A stretch of 64,000 nucleotides of DNA. Source: Stenopsyche tienmushanensis (taxonomy: Eukaryota > Arthropoda > Insecta > Trichoptera > Stenopsychidae). A program made the translations under genes and the position numbers. Shown one piece after another: positions 35,401 to 47,345 of this stretch. Under the pieces are notes generated by a model. The model searched no databases and had not been told where the DNA came from. It saw only the letters and a program-made list of their open reading frames with translations. How positions within the stretch are numbered: position 1 is the stretch's first letter; the number at the start of each line of letters is the position of its first letter. The stretch spans positions 1,054,001 through 1,118,000 of the forward strand of contig WACJ01000126.1 of the NCBI GenBank assembly GCA_008973525.1, written 5' to 3'.

Positions 35401-38400
35401 GTTCGATGGGAGACGGATCTGATTTTTCAGGACTTCCAAGATGATAAACCGATCATTACGAGTCAATGTACATCTTGTGCTACAACGTCCATTCAATAAC
35501 CCGCATTTAACTCAATGCATTTGTAGCGCGGCTAACACTGTTCAGGACCTAATGTTTAGGCCACAATCCGTGCTGCCGAGTGTATAAAACAGTATGCATT
35601 CAATTTCTGTAGAAAGAAAATTTTTAATTGAATTTAATAGGCCCGTATATATTTTAATACTTACTTTCCAAAGGCTATAAAATATTGGAATACTAAACAT
35701 TTTGATTCTTCGTCTGTATACTAATTTACATGTACTTTGTAGATTATATAAAACCACATTTTAAAAATTGTAAAAGCTTTTATTGATTTAATATATTTGA
35801 TGAAAGCGTTAATGTCACTCAAATAAATTCATCAAACTCCTTCACTGATATCCTCCTCTTCCAATTTCTATTATTTATTATAGTCATTGTGTAACCATTT
35901 TAATGAACGTAATGATAATCGTTAATTAAACATGTTTGTTATTTTGCCAAATACAATAAATAAAAAGGATCTATTTGATTAAATGGTTCATAACAATGGA
36001 GAGAACTTATGTTTTAATCTTCATTTTTTGTTTTGCGATGTCAAAATTAATATCTGTTCACATTTGTAAAGATTAAAATGCACGATTTCAATGCTATTTG
36101 TTCAATATATATATATATTCGAAATGTAATATTGCAATGATGGTGTTTTAATTATGAATGTCTTTTGTAACTTTGTATGAGGACGTTGTTCAAGTGTCAG
36201 TGATATTTATTGACAATCTCGTCGGAAAAAATAGAAATTCTTCGAAATACGAAATGAGCCGGATTGAAGATGTGTAACCCCTTTGAAGATATGCATTTTA
36301 AAATATCCACTGGAAATACAGCATTAAATTATTTACGCACGTCCGGATTAGAGAATATTCACAGAATTCAACGCCCCAACGAGATGTTTCCATAGCCGAA
36401 TGGTTGTTTTTTGTTTTGACGAATGAAGTCAAAATTTTCTGTTTTGTTTTTTTTTTATAAAATAGGGGGAAATAAATTATCGACACTGAAAAAAAATGCA
36501 TTTATTATGACCCTCTGTCCTTATTTCTTGAACTATTATTTAATTCTCTAAATCTGTTTATTATTTCTACGATATGTATATATTGCATAACGCAGTATTG
36601 TATTTGAAGCTTATTTTTTATTATTGTGCGTTTGATACGAATCGTGCTCCATTTTGATTTACGAAGAATTGAAAGGTTTTCAATCGTATTTGCTATATTT
36701 AGAGCCATCCAAATGTGACATCTGGACGTTTTCTCGGGTTGTCACGCTGGAAATGGACATCAGACGCATCAATATGATTCAATTGCCGCGATAAAACGGC
36801 ATTTCCAGCACCGTCTTCGAAGAAATGTGACCCAATGTTCAATACAAATGTAAATGCGTTGTGCTCTTGTGTCATTTAAAAAGACGTCTAGTGTTGACAT
36901 CCGCGTCGCATTTGGATGGGTCTTTATTTTTAAATCTGTCATTTCAAGATGAAGAATTTTGATATGTGTTTTGAATGTTAGATTTTGAAAGATAGAATAT
37001 AAAAGGCGCGGATGAATTAAGAGAGTGACGTTTTTGTGCGAATATTTCAACTGATCGCTCAAGAAAAAAAAATTACAGAATAAAACTCAATCGTGATCTT
37101 TAATGGATTTCAATCAATCGTTAATAATTGAATCTTAACTAAGAACACGATGATTAAATATACAGTCGACCCTCCTATAGCGTCCACTTTGTTTGCGGCG
37201 TCTTTTACATAGGCAACGCATTAAATACGCAAGATCAATGCTTCCTCGTCGCGCATGTTAACAAATTAAACACTTACAAATTTTGTACGGTTGTTTAACT
37301 TTCTATAACGTGTCCTCGACGCTATAGAAGGGTTGATTATATATTATGTTTGTTTAATTGAATTCAAGTTAAATCTAAACTATCATAGCGTAAATTTATA
37401 TCCCCCACGCGTATATCAAGCGCTCACACGATTGTTTCGCAATGACCCGCGTATTATTTCATCATGGCGATTGTTGATTAGCGTCCCGTTGGTAAAAACG
37501 TACGTGCGGATTTATAAAAGGTTCAAAAATAAGCTTCAAAATACTGTTTTCCAAACAAGCATCCCTTCAAAAACTCTCTTCCTTATTATATCCACACTTT
37601 ATTTTTATCAATAGTTGATAAAAAAAAATACCTTAAACCGAGATCTTATAAATAATACACATTGTGCGAAATAATGTGTGTCAGAAGAAACTCGTCAAGA
37701 CGCGCGGTGTCATCCTGAAGATCATTGAAGACAGAAGATGAAAACCGATATGAGTCGAAGCTTTTCTTAAAAGTTCTGCGTTTGACGATACGGGTAAAAT
37801 TATCGCGCGAAAGTCGTGTCTCATAAAATCTGTGTTTATCCGTTTTTTATTTCCATGATTAAATTAATAGATTTTTTCCGTTGCATTAAAGTTTTTTTAT
37901 TAGACACTACTTTTCATACGGGAGGCCGACGTTTTCAAATTTTGCAGCTGAAGATATCTCATTCCGTAAAAGACAAATACAAATGTAATGCGTGGGAAGC
38001 ATTGCACATATTTCCATGAAGTCATATCGATTATATTTGATATACAAAAGTTGCAAAATTTAAAAAATTCCAACGCATATTTAATACTTGATTTTTTTTC
38101 AGATGTGCAAGGTTGTAATTTATGCTAAAATACTATCGAATACGACTTGTGTTTTCTAATATAATGTGTTTATTTCATTATTGTAGTTCATCTTATGAAT
38201 TAGCCAGCAAAGACGTTCACTATTTTTAACATATTGTTTGTTTTACTTTTGCTATGGCAGTTTTTAAATGCTCATTTGGAAGATCTCGTCTCAGGATGCT
38301 TTTGAGTAATGCGTCATTTACGTCTTTGCGTATCTGATTTAACAAAATCCTACTAGTGAGATCTGACTAATGAATAGAACGCGTGTGCCGTTGCTACAAT

Positions 38401-41400
38401 TAAATCACATCCAAAAATCTTAAAGATCAAAATATAATTTATTCAATAAATGCAAACAGGCGTTTCAACAATTTCAGTATCAAAATATATTAATTTAATA
38501 AATTCGCTATGAATAATTTAAAAAAACAAAGCTTTAATTTGACTTATTCAAATATAACCGTCTTATAGACGTCACATCTTGTTTGATCGTGAACATTGTT
38601 TATCGATTAAACTGTGTAATTATTTTTTATTGGAGATCATTTTGTCTTTTTTGTTATTAAATGTGTATTTTAAAAAAATAATTTAAAAATAGACAATCGA
38701 ATCGATCGATATAAATGTTATGATGTTGCTATTTAACCCTAGATCGCTAATCATTAGTCTCATAGACTACAGACTGAACACATTCGACATGTATGCATAT
38801 TACCGAACCTTCTTCACCTCATCCTGCTTAATATCTTTCTAAAAAGCAAATTAACCACACAAACGTGCTTTCACGTCAATCGTCATCACGTTATATGATT
38901 AGTGATCTAGTTTTTGACGTATAATTTTAGCTTATACGTCAAATTAAATTAAAAACTTTCATTAAAAATAAATAAATTAGTTACGATTCAATGTACGATT
39001 ACACTCAATTGCAAATTTTAATTATGATTTTTTACTATGCAGGTATAATCAACGCAATAATGGCCCACCCGGAGGACATCCTCCTCTGATGAGTATGAAA
39101 ATGATGCCACCTGGGATGGAAGCCGGTCCCCGCATGAGGTACGTGCCCCCTCCGTTCGAAGATGTCCCGCCGGGTACGCAACCACCGCCGCCCGGCTTCG
39201 AACATTCACCGATCGACAGACGAGATGATCTTCCCCCTCCGAATATCATAGACAGAGGCCGAGAGAGAGACCGACCCATTGCCAATTATAGAGAGCAGCG
39301 GCCTCCTTTCAGAGACGGTCCAGTGCAGAACTTTAAAGAGGGCCCTCCGATGGGCTTCAGAGAAGGCCCTGCCCCCAACTTTAGAGACGGTCCACAACAA
39401 CCGTTCAGAGAAAATGTTCCTCCTGTATTTAGGGAACATCAACCGCCTGGTTTTAGAGACGGACCGCCGGTATTCAGAGACGGTCCCCAACCCAATTTTG
39501 GATCTCGCGATGGTCCACCGCCCAGCTTTAGAGAGGGACCGTCCAATTTCAGAGACGGACCACCTGCTGGTTTCCGAGACGGACCGCAAAACATGAGAGA
39601 CGGTCCAGTGGTGCCTCCGTATCGTGAAAATCCAAATTATAGAGACAACGGTCCAGGATTCAGAGATGCGCCTCCGCATATGAGAGACGGTCCGCCACAA
39701 ATGAGAGACGTACCTCATAATAGAGACAATATGAATCATAATCGTGAGAACTATCCACATATGGGCGAACCTCCGTCTCACGTAAGAGAGAATTCCGGAT
39801 ATATGAGAGATGGAATGATGCATAAAAGAAGCGGAGCAGGACACAATAGAGACGGACACTCGAGAGGTATTCCTAACGCGAACACAAACAGAGAGAATTA
39901 TCCGAATCACGATAAACAAAATCGTGATCATAACAGACAAGATTATAACAATGAGCGGTCAAGAGATTATCGCGATCAAGAAAGACCGAGAGAAAGCGAT
40001 AGAAGGGATAGAGAATATGATAGGAATTATGAAAGAAATCGGGAAGAACGTTATAGAGAATATGATAAAAATAGAGATATGACGGATCGCACCGAAAGGG
40101 ATAGAGAGCACGGAGGAAGCTATTATGGAAGTGAAAAAAGACGCAGATCAGGTTCTCCCAGGCGAGATGCAAAGGATGATAGATCAAAAGTTCGCGGTAT
40201 CGATTCTCGCGGACGTTCCAGAGAATCTACTGAATATAAAAAGGAGCAAAAGAAAGATCACGACAAAGAAAAGAAATTCGACGATGAAAAGAGTCGAGAA
40301 AGAGATAAGAAAATCAAAGATAAGAAGAAGAAAAAGAAGGAAAAAGACGAAAAAAGAAAGCGAAAAGAAAAGAAGGACAAAAAAGACAAAGTCGAAACAG
40401 AAAAACCCGAAGATAAAGCCGTCGATGAACCCAGCAAGGACACAGCGATCGCGGAAAGCGAGCAGACTAAAGCCGAACCTGTCGTCGAAATCTCCATTCC
40501 GGATCTATACAACGACATCCTCTCAGATGGTATTGATAGAAACATAATGGAAACTTACGTTAAAGACGGTGCAAACGCTGTTAAAAAACCAGAAAGCGTC
40601 GATGAAAAAGAATCCGTCGAAACTATTGACATGAAAACAAACAGCGTTGAGACGAAATCCGAATCGGACATTCCAAAAGATAAAAACAAGAGTGAAGTTC
40701 TAGCGCCCGTTCCGGAACTTTCGAAATGGGAAATGGACGACGAACAAGCCACTTTGAATGAAAACAGAGAATTCAAGGATACGGCCTCGCCTACAGTCAA
40801 AACGGGAAAAGTGACGTCGGAAGTTTTGAAACGAGCAGAAAATGCAATTTTCGCAAAGGCAATCAATGCCATCAGACCGATAGAAATCAAGAAAATACCC
40901 AACGATAGACTGAAACTTTATTCGAACGAACCTGTGGAACCAATCAAAGATACTAAAAAGGATGTCACTGATATTCACATAACAATCCCATTAAGCAACA
41001 CTGAACAAAGATCTGTTGAAATAAATGAAAGTCGTAAAGTTAGACATGAAAAAACGCCACCTCCCAAGTTATCTGTAAAAGAGAGATTGGGAGGTAAAGT
41101 TGAAGAACCCGCGAGGAGAGTATGGGATGATAGAGTCATCCATAGTACCGTTGAACGTATAAAATCAAGATCAAGAACTCCCCAAAGTAGACGCATTGAA
41201 AAAGAATCACACCGTAGAATAACCGTCGATCCTCAAAGGGATAGAGGGGAAAGACCTGAAAGAGGGGAAAGAAGCGAGAGAAGTGAAAGAGCTGAACGAG
41301 GCGAAAGAGCCGAACGAGGTGAAAGAACTGAACGAGGCGAAAGAGGTGAGAGAGGCAATTATCATCGTATCATATCAAAAGTCGGAGAAACAGACGCTAT

Positions 41401-42229
41401 GCACAAGGACGAACGAAGAACCAACGAAGAGACCAAAAAAGATGAACGCCGCGGACAGACCGATAGATACGAAGCTCACACTTCCTACGATAAAAGAAAG
41501 AATCGAAACGAAGAACTTCCCAGAAACCGTGATCAAAATTCGCACGAAAGAGGAAAACATAAAGATGATCGCAGCGATAAAAAGGAAAAATCAGACAAGC
41601 ATCGCAATCGAAGCGAAAGCCCGGATAAAAAAGGAACAAAGAAGAGAGAGAAAAAACACAAAAAAGAAAAAGACGAGAAGAAAGGCAAAAAAGACGCCGT
41701 CGACGCAAACGAACAAGGTAAAGATTCCGCTCTACCTAAAACTAGTCAAATCAACGAAGTCTCGTCGTCGGTGAAAGAAAATTCAAACGCGACAGAGCGA
41801 GAACGGAAAAAATCATCCTTGGACGAAGCCAGCTTCGAACCAGATTACGATGAAACCGTCGAATCGGAATCTGACGTCAAAGAAAACAACGACGGCTCTA
41901 AAAAACTGCAATCGAAGACGCCGGAAAGAGTCGAAAACAAATCGGACGCTCCCACTATTCAGCTAGAACTCTCGACTCTGCGGAAACGCGCTCATTCAGA
42001 GAGCTCCAGCAGCAGCTCGGACAGCAGCAGCAGCTCCAGCACTTCGGGCTCGGCGCACAAGCGACGCCGCAAGAAGCGCACAAAGGCCAAGCGGAAAAAA
42101 TCCAAACAATGGAAGGAGAGCGGCAGCGATTCTGAAAATTCCAGCTCGGACGAACCGAAAAAGAAGAAGAAGAAAAAGAAAAACAAAAAGAAAGCTTTAA
42201 AGAAAAAGAAGAAATCTAAGCATAAGTAA
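26423..42229 (+). CDS. E3 ubiquitin-protein ligase RBBP6 (SNAMA/Mpe1 family)
   Basis: Nuclear protein of the mRNA 3'-end processing machinery that also acts as a RING ligase. Seventeen coding exons: 26423-26588, 26670-26904, 27660-27774, 27860-27984, 28056-28231, 28338-28505, 28586-28702, 28784-29038, 29121-29188, 29274-29378, 29452-29519, 29602-29712, 29792-29983, 30085-30255, 31061-31192, 31282-31437, 39043-42229; 5547 nt, 1848 aa. Order: DWNN ubiquitin-like domain (1-78, MSVHYKFKSALEYDTVTFDG), CCHC zinc knuckle (C153, C156, H161, C166), RING (C249, C252, C264, N267, C270, C273, C286, C289), Pro-rich region, Arg/Ser-rich exons 13-16. The 3.2-kb last exon has a run of FRDGP-type repeats, charged coiled segments, an ERGERTERGERGERG tract (41.2-41.35 kb) and a poly-Lys tail. 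Human is 1792 aa, fly about 1230. Intron 16 is 7.6 kb and transposon-rich. Confidence 0.95.
27130..27530 (+). mobile_element. Mariner relic in RBBP6 intron 2
   Basis: Across frames: ASEATKNIYEIYGDM, GDLSMKDKS, then ILQHDNA..PHLAKLI and LHPLSDYHLFRSMDR. These are, in order, the mariner N-terminal domain, 'GDF.L.D..R.GRP', 'LLQHDNARPH' (second catalytic Asp) and the third 'PSDYHLFRSL' block. Many frameshifts and deletions. It lies in the sense orientation within intron 26905-27659 without disturbing the splice sites. Confidence 0.75.
30340..30880 (-). mobile_element. LINE RT fragment plus possible GIY-YIG (Penelope-like) fragment in RBBP6 intron 14
   Basis: Minus strand 30622-30816 encodes LLWEYHCIFRPSRSTVDQL and FHYMFIDFCKVCDNINWEKL, matching the RT block 'EYQCGFRPGRSTVDQ...FIDFK.AYDSI.R.KL'. 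It continues into a 'LVRLSRMCVS' block. Adjacent, 30370-30540 encodes NQGVYEIECA then VLYIGQQ, resembling the GVY.I.C...YIGQT motif of Penelope-associated GIY-YIG endonucleases. Two unrelated relics appear joined. The surrounding intron is 30256-31060. Confidence 0.55.
33856..33923. mobile_element. Diverged TTAA-flanked mini-element
   Basis: Lies between TTAA at 33852-33855 and 33924-33927. Its reverse complement shares 'catttttTCATACCAAAA' and 'AATGCAGACG' with the palindromic element at 34500-34580, so it is a second, decayed and opposite copy of that family, about 640 bp away. Confidence 0.5.
33960..34015. repeat. Near-perfect hairpin, 25-27-bp arms, 4-bp loop
   Basis: Left arm GAACTTATCATTTTGCACTG... 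and right arm ...CAGTGCAGAATGAGTTC are inverted with the last 14 bp before the loop perfect (TGCACTGAATATTA). It lies inside RBBP6 intron 16, between the TTAA elements. It may be a MITE or simply a palindrome; no target duplication was seen. Confidence 0.6.
34500..34580. mobile_element. 81-bp palindromic MITE flanked by TTAA
   Basis: Perfect 22-bp inverted arms beginning CGCGTTGGCGGACACGTC, flanked by TTAA at 34496-34499 and 34581-34584. TTAA duplication suggests mobilisation by a piggyBac-type transposase, although the ends lack the typical CCC start. CpG-rich against an AT-rich background. Confidence 0.7.
34738..34834. mobile_element. 97-bp TTAA-flanked MITE
   Basis: Ends CACATTACGTACGGG and, read inward from the right, CACATTAGACACGA, flanked by TTAA at 34734-34737 and 34835-34838. 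Same length and same CACA(T/C)T termini as the element at 55544-55640. Fits a piggyBac-type non-autonomous element. Confidence 0.6.
35038..35582 (-). mobile_element. Tc1-like element, 545-bp internally deleted remnant
   Basis: Termini CACTCAGCAGCGCGG and, inward from the right, CACTCGGCAGCACGG, with TA duplications at 35036-35037 and 35583-35584. On the minus strand, part of a Tc1 transposase is readable: SHRGFVTVWGGISFEVHTQL and INRSVTAEIL ('VMVWGGIS..G.T.LV.I.G.LTA..Y...IL'). The element is about a third of a full Tc1, so it is non-autonomous. Located in RBBP6 intron 16, antisense. Confidence 0.85.
37163..37339. mobile_element. 177-bp pogo/Tigger-like MITE
   Basis: Starts CAGTCGACCCTCCTATAGCG; the right end read inward is AATCAACCCTTCTATAGCG, with TA at 37161-37162 and 37340-37341. 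CAGT.GACCCT termini with TA duplication are typical of pogo/Tigger-type elements. No coding capacity. Confidence 0.7.
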
Positions 42230-43420
42230 ATGTGACAAATATAGTTATTTTATGTATAATACTACAAGCTATTTTATAGGTTTAGACAATATCGTATCGG
42301 TTAGGATTGTCAATATTATTGACGCATATTCAGGAAATGCAATCGTCGTATTTATCGTGCAGACTCGTGACTAGATTCGCGTTTGTATACTGTGCGATTT
42401 GTACGACGAGATGCATCTTTTGTAGCTTGTAACGGAACAGTGTAAAATAATTTTCCTCTATAAATGTTAAGATATTAAACATACTAAAATCTACTGTTGT
42501 ATTTGAAGATTGTCTACGCGCAACGAGTAGACAGAGAATCCACTTTTTGTTACCATTTTTTATTATAATAGTTTTAGCAGCGACCGTTTATTTCGAAAGG
42601 ATGATATTTGAACGATTAATCATCGTTCTCGTTTGGATTACATCAAAGTCTTTTTGTTTTACACTTATGCTTTTGATCGAGAGACGCATTTGATATTTTT
42701 TTACGGCGTCTTTCTATAATTGTATATATTGTTATGCTGTTAATTTACCGGGACGATTACTTTCATCGCGTAATATTCTCGGGACGCTGACATAGTCTCC
42801 GATTGTATTGAAAGTGTTGCTGCTTTATGGGTGTGTATTATTTATCTTCAAACCGTTGACATATTTGGATATTTCTTTAGTGAATAATATGCGTAACTGA
42901 GTAATCTCACTATTTGTCGAGTCATTTTTGGATGGGAATCAAACCGGGATGCAATCTGTAAAATGGACGTGTTATTTTTTACAACCGTGACATTCATACA
43001 AATTTGAGATATGATTCGGCGACACATCGCGCTCGTTTAGAAAAGATTTTTTGAAGTCGCTGCAAAGCATATTGGTTTTAAAATTAATATGATATTGCGT
43101 TAAAGTTACATATTTGAATAGTTTTTTTTATCTTAGCGTAATGTATATTTTTGGAACGTTTCGACAGTATTTCTTAACGATATTTCTCATATAAATAGTC
43201 GTTATTTTATTGTCTTTTGTATGATTGTGCCATTGTGAAAATATGTAATTCATCAGATCCATCTGAGGATTTATTTTGTGCATCCGAATGTGGACGATTT
43301 TTCTCTATAAATGTGAAAGATAAATGATTTATCTTTGTAATGTTTTGAACATTTTTCAAACCGCTTGTTAATATGACCCATCTGCAATTTTATCAAATAA
43401 AGTGTGTTTTATTTTAATTG
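42230..43420 (+). terminator. RBBP6 3' UTR and polyadenylation signal
   Basis: AATAAA at 43396-43401 is followed at once by the GT-rich GTGTGTTTTATTTT, a canonical downstream element, so cleavage near 43420 is likely. The 3' UTR would be about 1.19 kb. Earlier sites cannot be excluded. Confidence 0.6.
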
Positions 43421-45640
43421 AATGCTTTTTATTTCAACGCTACCCTCCTTTTTAGCAGGCAATTTAAGCAATAAATGAATCTTGTATCAATCGCAGCAAA
43501 GAAACAAGAATAGGTAAGTTTATGAATCAAATATCATAAATTCTAGATATATTCTGCAGACGTATCGTCCATTCGCGGACGTTATATCGCATTTATTTTG
43601 ACAAATCTTCCAACTATTTGGCTTCATAATAGATCATAGATTTAACGTCTAACAATAATTGCATACAGTATATATAAATAAGCCGAGTATAGTCATTATA
43701 TGAATTATGCCAAATAAATGTTAGCAATTTATAGAATCATACTTCGGCATTGTTAAGGCTTTATCACAGTTTTTTTTTAGATCAATTGATAAATATGCCA
43801 AAAAATATATTTGTGGCATTAATATGGCATGGCAACAAAATAATTTATATAAAATAATATTTATCTATGTATCTAAAAGCCAATATTTTAAATTAAACAA
43901 TATAAAAGAGCAGCATTTGAATTTTAAGATATTTTTTATTGTTTAAGAATGTCAACCGCAATGGCGTAAAAAAACAGGCGCATTTGCGCAAAACCACACT
44001 TTGCAGGACCAGGATAAAAAATTGCCTCATAATAAAAGCACCAGCAGACGGGAATAAAGGAGTAATGATCGCACATGTGGGACAGCCGAGCTCCGATTTG
44101 TTTTACCCATCAGTTTGTTGCCGTTCGGGCGCGAGTAGGTTGTGTTTAGACGTGCTCTAAAATAGTCCGATACATCAACAAAACTATCCAAAATTAAAGT
44201 GCTATTCAAATAGATTTGGCAGTTGAATCAAATTTACGAATTGTGAAAAATGAGCAAAATATTACAGTGTATGATTAATGCTATTCGCTCAAAGGGGGAG
44301 CAAAATCTTCCCTTCTTCGATATATAAACATGTCGCGGGTGAGTCGCACTAATAAATTCCCACAGCGATTTGATCCCTGTTGCATATTTTTAATCAATTC
44401 TATAAATCATCTATTAATTTATTTAATTCAAAATAATGACATTCGACGACGATTATATTTCAAACGGGTCATGCCGACAAATTTAATTCTTATCGCCAAT
44501 TTTGAACTGTCAAAACGCATTAAAAATAACCTAAAATCCGTTCAATTTTTAACATGAATAATTTCATAGCGCTGTGACATTTTTAATGCCCTTCATTTCA
44601 TAGTGAATAAATTATTTACAGTCTTGGAATTTAATTCATAAATAATGCATCGTAACGTGCGGCTAAATAAATTGATAAGAAAAGGTCAGATCTAACGTCC
44701 AATACAAATTGAGCTTCGTATGCAATAAAAACGTATGCATTTTGATATTTTTCAGCTTTTAATGTTGTCTGCGTCTTAACACGCTGTGTGCGGGAGCTCG
44801 CATCTTCCCAGTCTATAAAAACCCATATTTACATAATTGGTGTTCTGACGCCGGTGTAAATATCGAAAGATAGTTATTGTACAGATTTCAAATTTTGTAT
44901 GACAGAAAATGATTGAACAGATGTTGTTTAATATGTTTTTTAACACTTGAAAATATTGCAGTCTGTGCTAAATCTGGTTAGCTAATATATGATTTTTTGC
45001 TTTTGGTTAGGCTTTTATAGATCATTCTTAATTTAATTCAAATAAATAAATACATTCTTAATTTATTAAGAATTCAAATGTACCTATTTTTGATATTTCG
45101 AGTCTCCTGTCGGACTCATGGACGCGGAATACTTGCCGGCGCCTTGGTTATGCTCCTTGTGAGCATCTAATATAACAATATTTTTATTATGTCTATGTTA
45201 TTCCTGTTAGTATAAACAATAAGTTGACAAAGTTTAATCGCAATCGGATGAACGGTATGGCAGCGTATTAAATACGAACAAACAAACATTGATTTTTATA
45301 TATTAGATTTCAATGATCTGCATCATTTTTTGCACTCTTCTGCCTTCGTAACTCATGACCCAAAAATGTTAATTTGGGTTAGGATCGGGATTTACGTTTT
45401 TGGTTTTGTTTTTTCAGTTTATAAATGCATGTAAATCATTGAATTTGGCATGCAAATAACACATCACTCAATAAGTTCGTAGGATGACTAAAACAACAAC
45501 TTTTTAAATGAACAACCGAATAAAACAACGCCTTTATTCATCAGCATAGTCTTCTCCGAGAGTGATACATTAATTCCAACGCTTCTCTGATATTTCGATA
45601 CTTTTTTTTTGGAGAACGATTAATCTTTGGTCTTAATATT
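43421..45640. other. Intergenic, nothing recognised
   Basis: AT-rich. Short open frames (for example near 43940-44160) have no protein-like pattern. Near 44778 a single TTAACACGCTGTGTGCGGG resembles one end of the TTAA mini-elements, but no partner end was found. Confidence 0.35.
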
Positions 45641-45930
45641 TCTTCATTTTATTTGGGGTAGTTTAGACGTCGCTGTATCGTTTCGGATGTCCCAGTTCCT
45701 CACAGGGCATGAACGGCTGCGGAGATCAATTCATGGATGCAGACCATGTTATGTGGACATGTCTGATCGCGAGGTGTTCTTTCGATATGTCAGCGGTCCG
45801 AAATTTGGACCGGTTGCATACGCTAACCTTGTGGCCTCCAATCTATATATTGTATTTATTCGAGCTTAAGATTTTTTAAAGTTGAATCAGAATCTTTAGC
45901 TAGTTCCCATGCGCTCAGAACATAATAATT
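45640..45930 (+). repeat. Hairpin-core repeat of the hAT-like family
   Basis: Contains CGCGAGGTGTTCTTTCGATA, then GTCAGCGGTCCGAAATTTGG, 'aaccttgtggcc' and further 'gctagttcccatgcgctcaga', in the same order as the complete element. Termini not seen. Confidence 0.6.
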
Positions 45931-45944
45931 GATAAAAAACGTAA

Positions 45945-46260
45945 TAATTGATCCATTGTCACATGCCGCATGAAAAAAACCTTTTTATTGCGCTTAAACA
46001 GCGCTCCGAATTATGGACGAATTGATCGAGTGTCAGTAAACGCGGTACCCTCGTCAAACAGAGCTTTCTCATGGACAAATGTTGATGCAAATGGTTAATA
46101 GACTGCCTTCTGATAACTTTAAGGTGTCAACTATCTCACGCAACTTCAATTTTAATACAATTAAAACTATCAAAAATATACGTCATCTTATGAATTTATT
46201 GAACGATTTGTTTCGACACAGAACATATTATGCTTCCCACGCGTGAAGTGTTAAGCTAAA
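45945..46260 (-). mobile_element. Mariner transposase fragment, paralogue of 58293-58510
   Basis: Nucleotide blocks 'catgccgcatgaaaaaaa.cctttttattgcgc', 'aaacgcggtaccc' and 'atggacaaatgttgatgcaaa' match the copy at 58293-58510, whose better-preserved frame reads as mariner N-terminal domain. Frameshifted here. Confidence 0.65.
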
Positions 46261-47009
46261 AACTCTGCAAAATTCCTAGTTTTGTTGTCGATCTTTATCA
46301 ATATTTGAAACAGCCCAAACCACAGGCATTTTTATTTAAATAAGCGATAAGCGAAGAATAGCGATTTTACAGTCGTTTTTCAGTGGTGGCATTGGTAAGG
46401 TCCATTTTTTCTCATGTTCTTGCAGACGCCATAAAGTCGAATATTGAAAGATCGTCTCGGATGAAAGACGTGACACAGAGTCGATTTTACTAGATCTACG
46501 AGATGAGATCACGTTTTATATTAATGTTGCATTAAATGAGGATGTATTTTGAAATATAAACAAGAAAAATACGATGCGTTATCGGTTTAAAACGTCATAG
46601 CTTTGTCAGTTGTAAATATCAAGGACTAAAAAATATATAAAGTAAGCGTGCTGTAGAAAATACAGCATACAGCAGTCAACAGCACTTTGCCCAACTAGAT
46701 TTAGCAAAAGAGCTGCACTTGGTACATAAATAGCAAATTTGTTTATTTCTATAATGTTTTTCAGTATCCTGTAGCCAGACATCTGTTAGCAGCATTGTTA
46801 CAAGACTGACCCCTACATTTTGAAAAATTCAGTCTACTCTAAGTACTGCAGCACTCGGTTACGATTTGATCAACACGTTCATCGTTGGGCTTAAATGGGC
46901 TTACGCTCTAGATTAACTGGAATAGCCATACGATGCTACGGGATAAATACCGACTCCAAGAATACGACTTGTAGCAGATCTTCTGTCAGCTGTTGTTTTT
47001 CGTAGAATG
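46261..47009. other. Intergenic, nothing recognised
   Basis: No coding exon or repeat recognised. Confidence 0.3.
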
Positions 47010-47345
47010 ATAATCTAGCTAACAAAAACAAAGGACAGATAAGCCACGGCATAAAAAAGGGTCTTGCGAACAGACAAGTATGCATTTTTCCCCAAATTTG
47101 TTGCAAAAAACCTGAAAGTCATAAAGTTGGAGGGACACAAGGTTTCCGTATCCAACCGGTCCAAACTTTGGACCGCTGCCACATCATAATAGCACCTCGC
47201 GAGCGTGGAGCGGGCACTTATCTGTTTGATTTCCGTTGTCAAACCGGACACGCATATCCTCGACAGTCTTACTAGCTTTCCCGGGATTCTCACCTCAAAC
47301 ACGATTCTCCAAAGTTTTTACCTGTTGATGCTTTCATAAGTCTTA
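47010..47345 (-). mobile_element. LINE RT fragment fused to the hairpin-core repeat
   Basis: Minus strand reads (with one frameshift) a YESIN.KLW-like piece, then EVRIPGKLVRLSRICVSGLT, matching 'REKLW..M.ELGIP.KLVRL..MC...'. It runs directly into CGCGAGGTGCTATTATGATG and GGCAGCGGTCCAAAG, the hairpin core, at 47083-47200. The same LINE/hairpin adjacency is seen at 60290-60610. Confidence 0.6.

Larger units (their letters stand above)
31438..39042. other. RBBP6 intron 16, 7.6 kb
   Basis: Donor GTATGC at 31438 and acceptor CTATGCAG ending at 39042 join the codon AG|G in phase. Apart from the small elements listed separately, it is AT-rich without other coding features. 32558-32848 (-) holds a 96-codon open frame (...VDALRIEGVKDFL...) that might derive from a transposase but was not identified. 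A short block ACTCAACATGTG(A/G)GTGCATACT recurs at about 32355 and 33206. Confidence 0.7.

Noticed and set aside
36769..37062. 97-codon minus-strand frame in RBBP6 intron 16
   Set aside because: No ATG at its start and no protein family recognised; it lies in an intron and has the composition of background DNA.
39206..39940. Long open frame on the minus strand (244 codons) opposite the last RBBP6 exon
   Set aside because: It mirrors the repetitive FRDGP-coding sequence in another frame; the repeats suppress stops on both strands. The plus-strand frame is continuous with the RBBP6 exons and is the real one.
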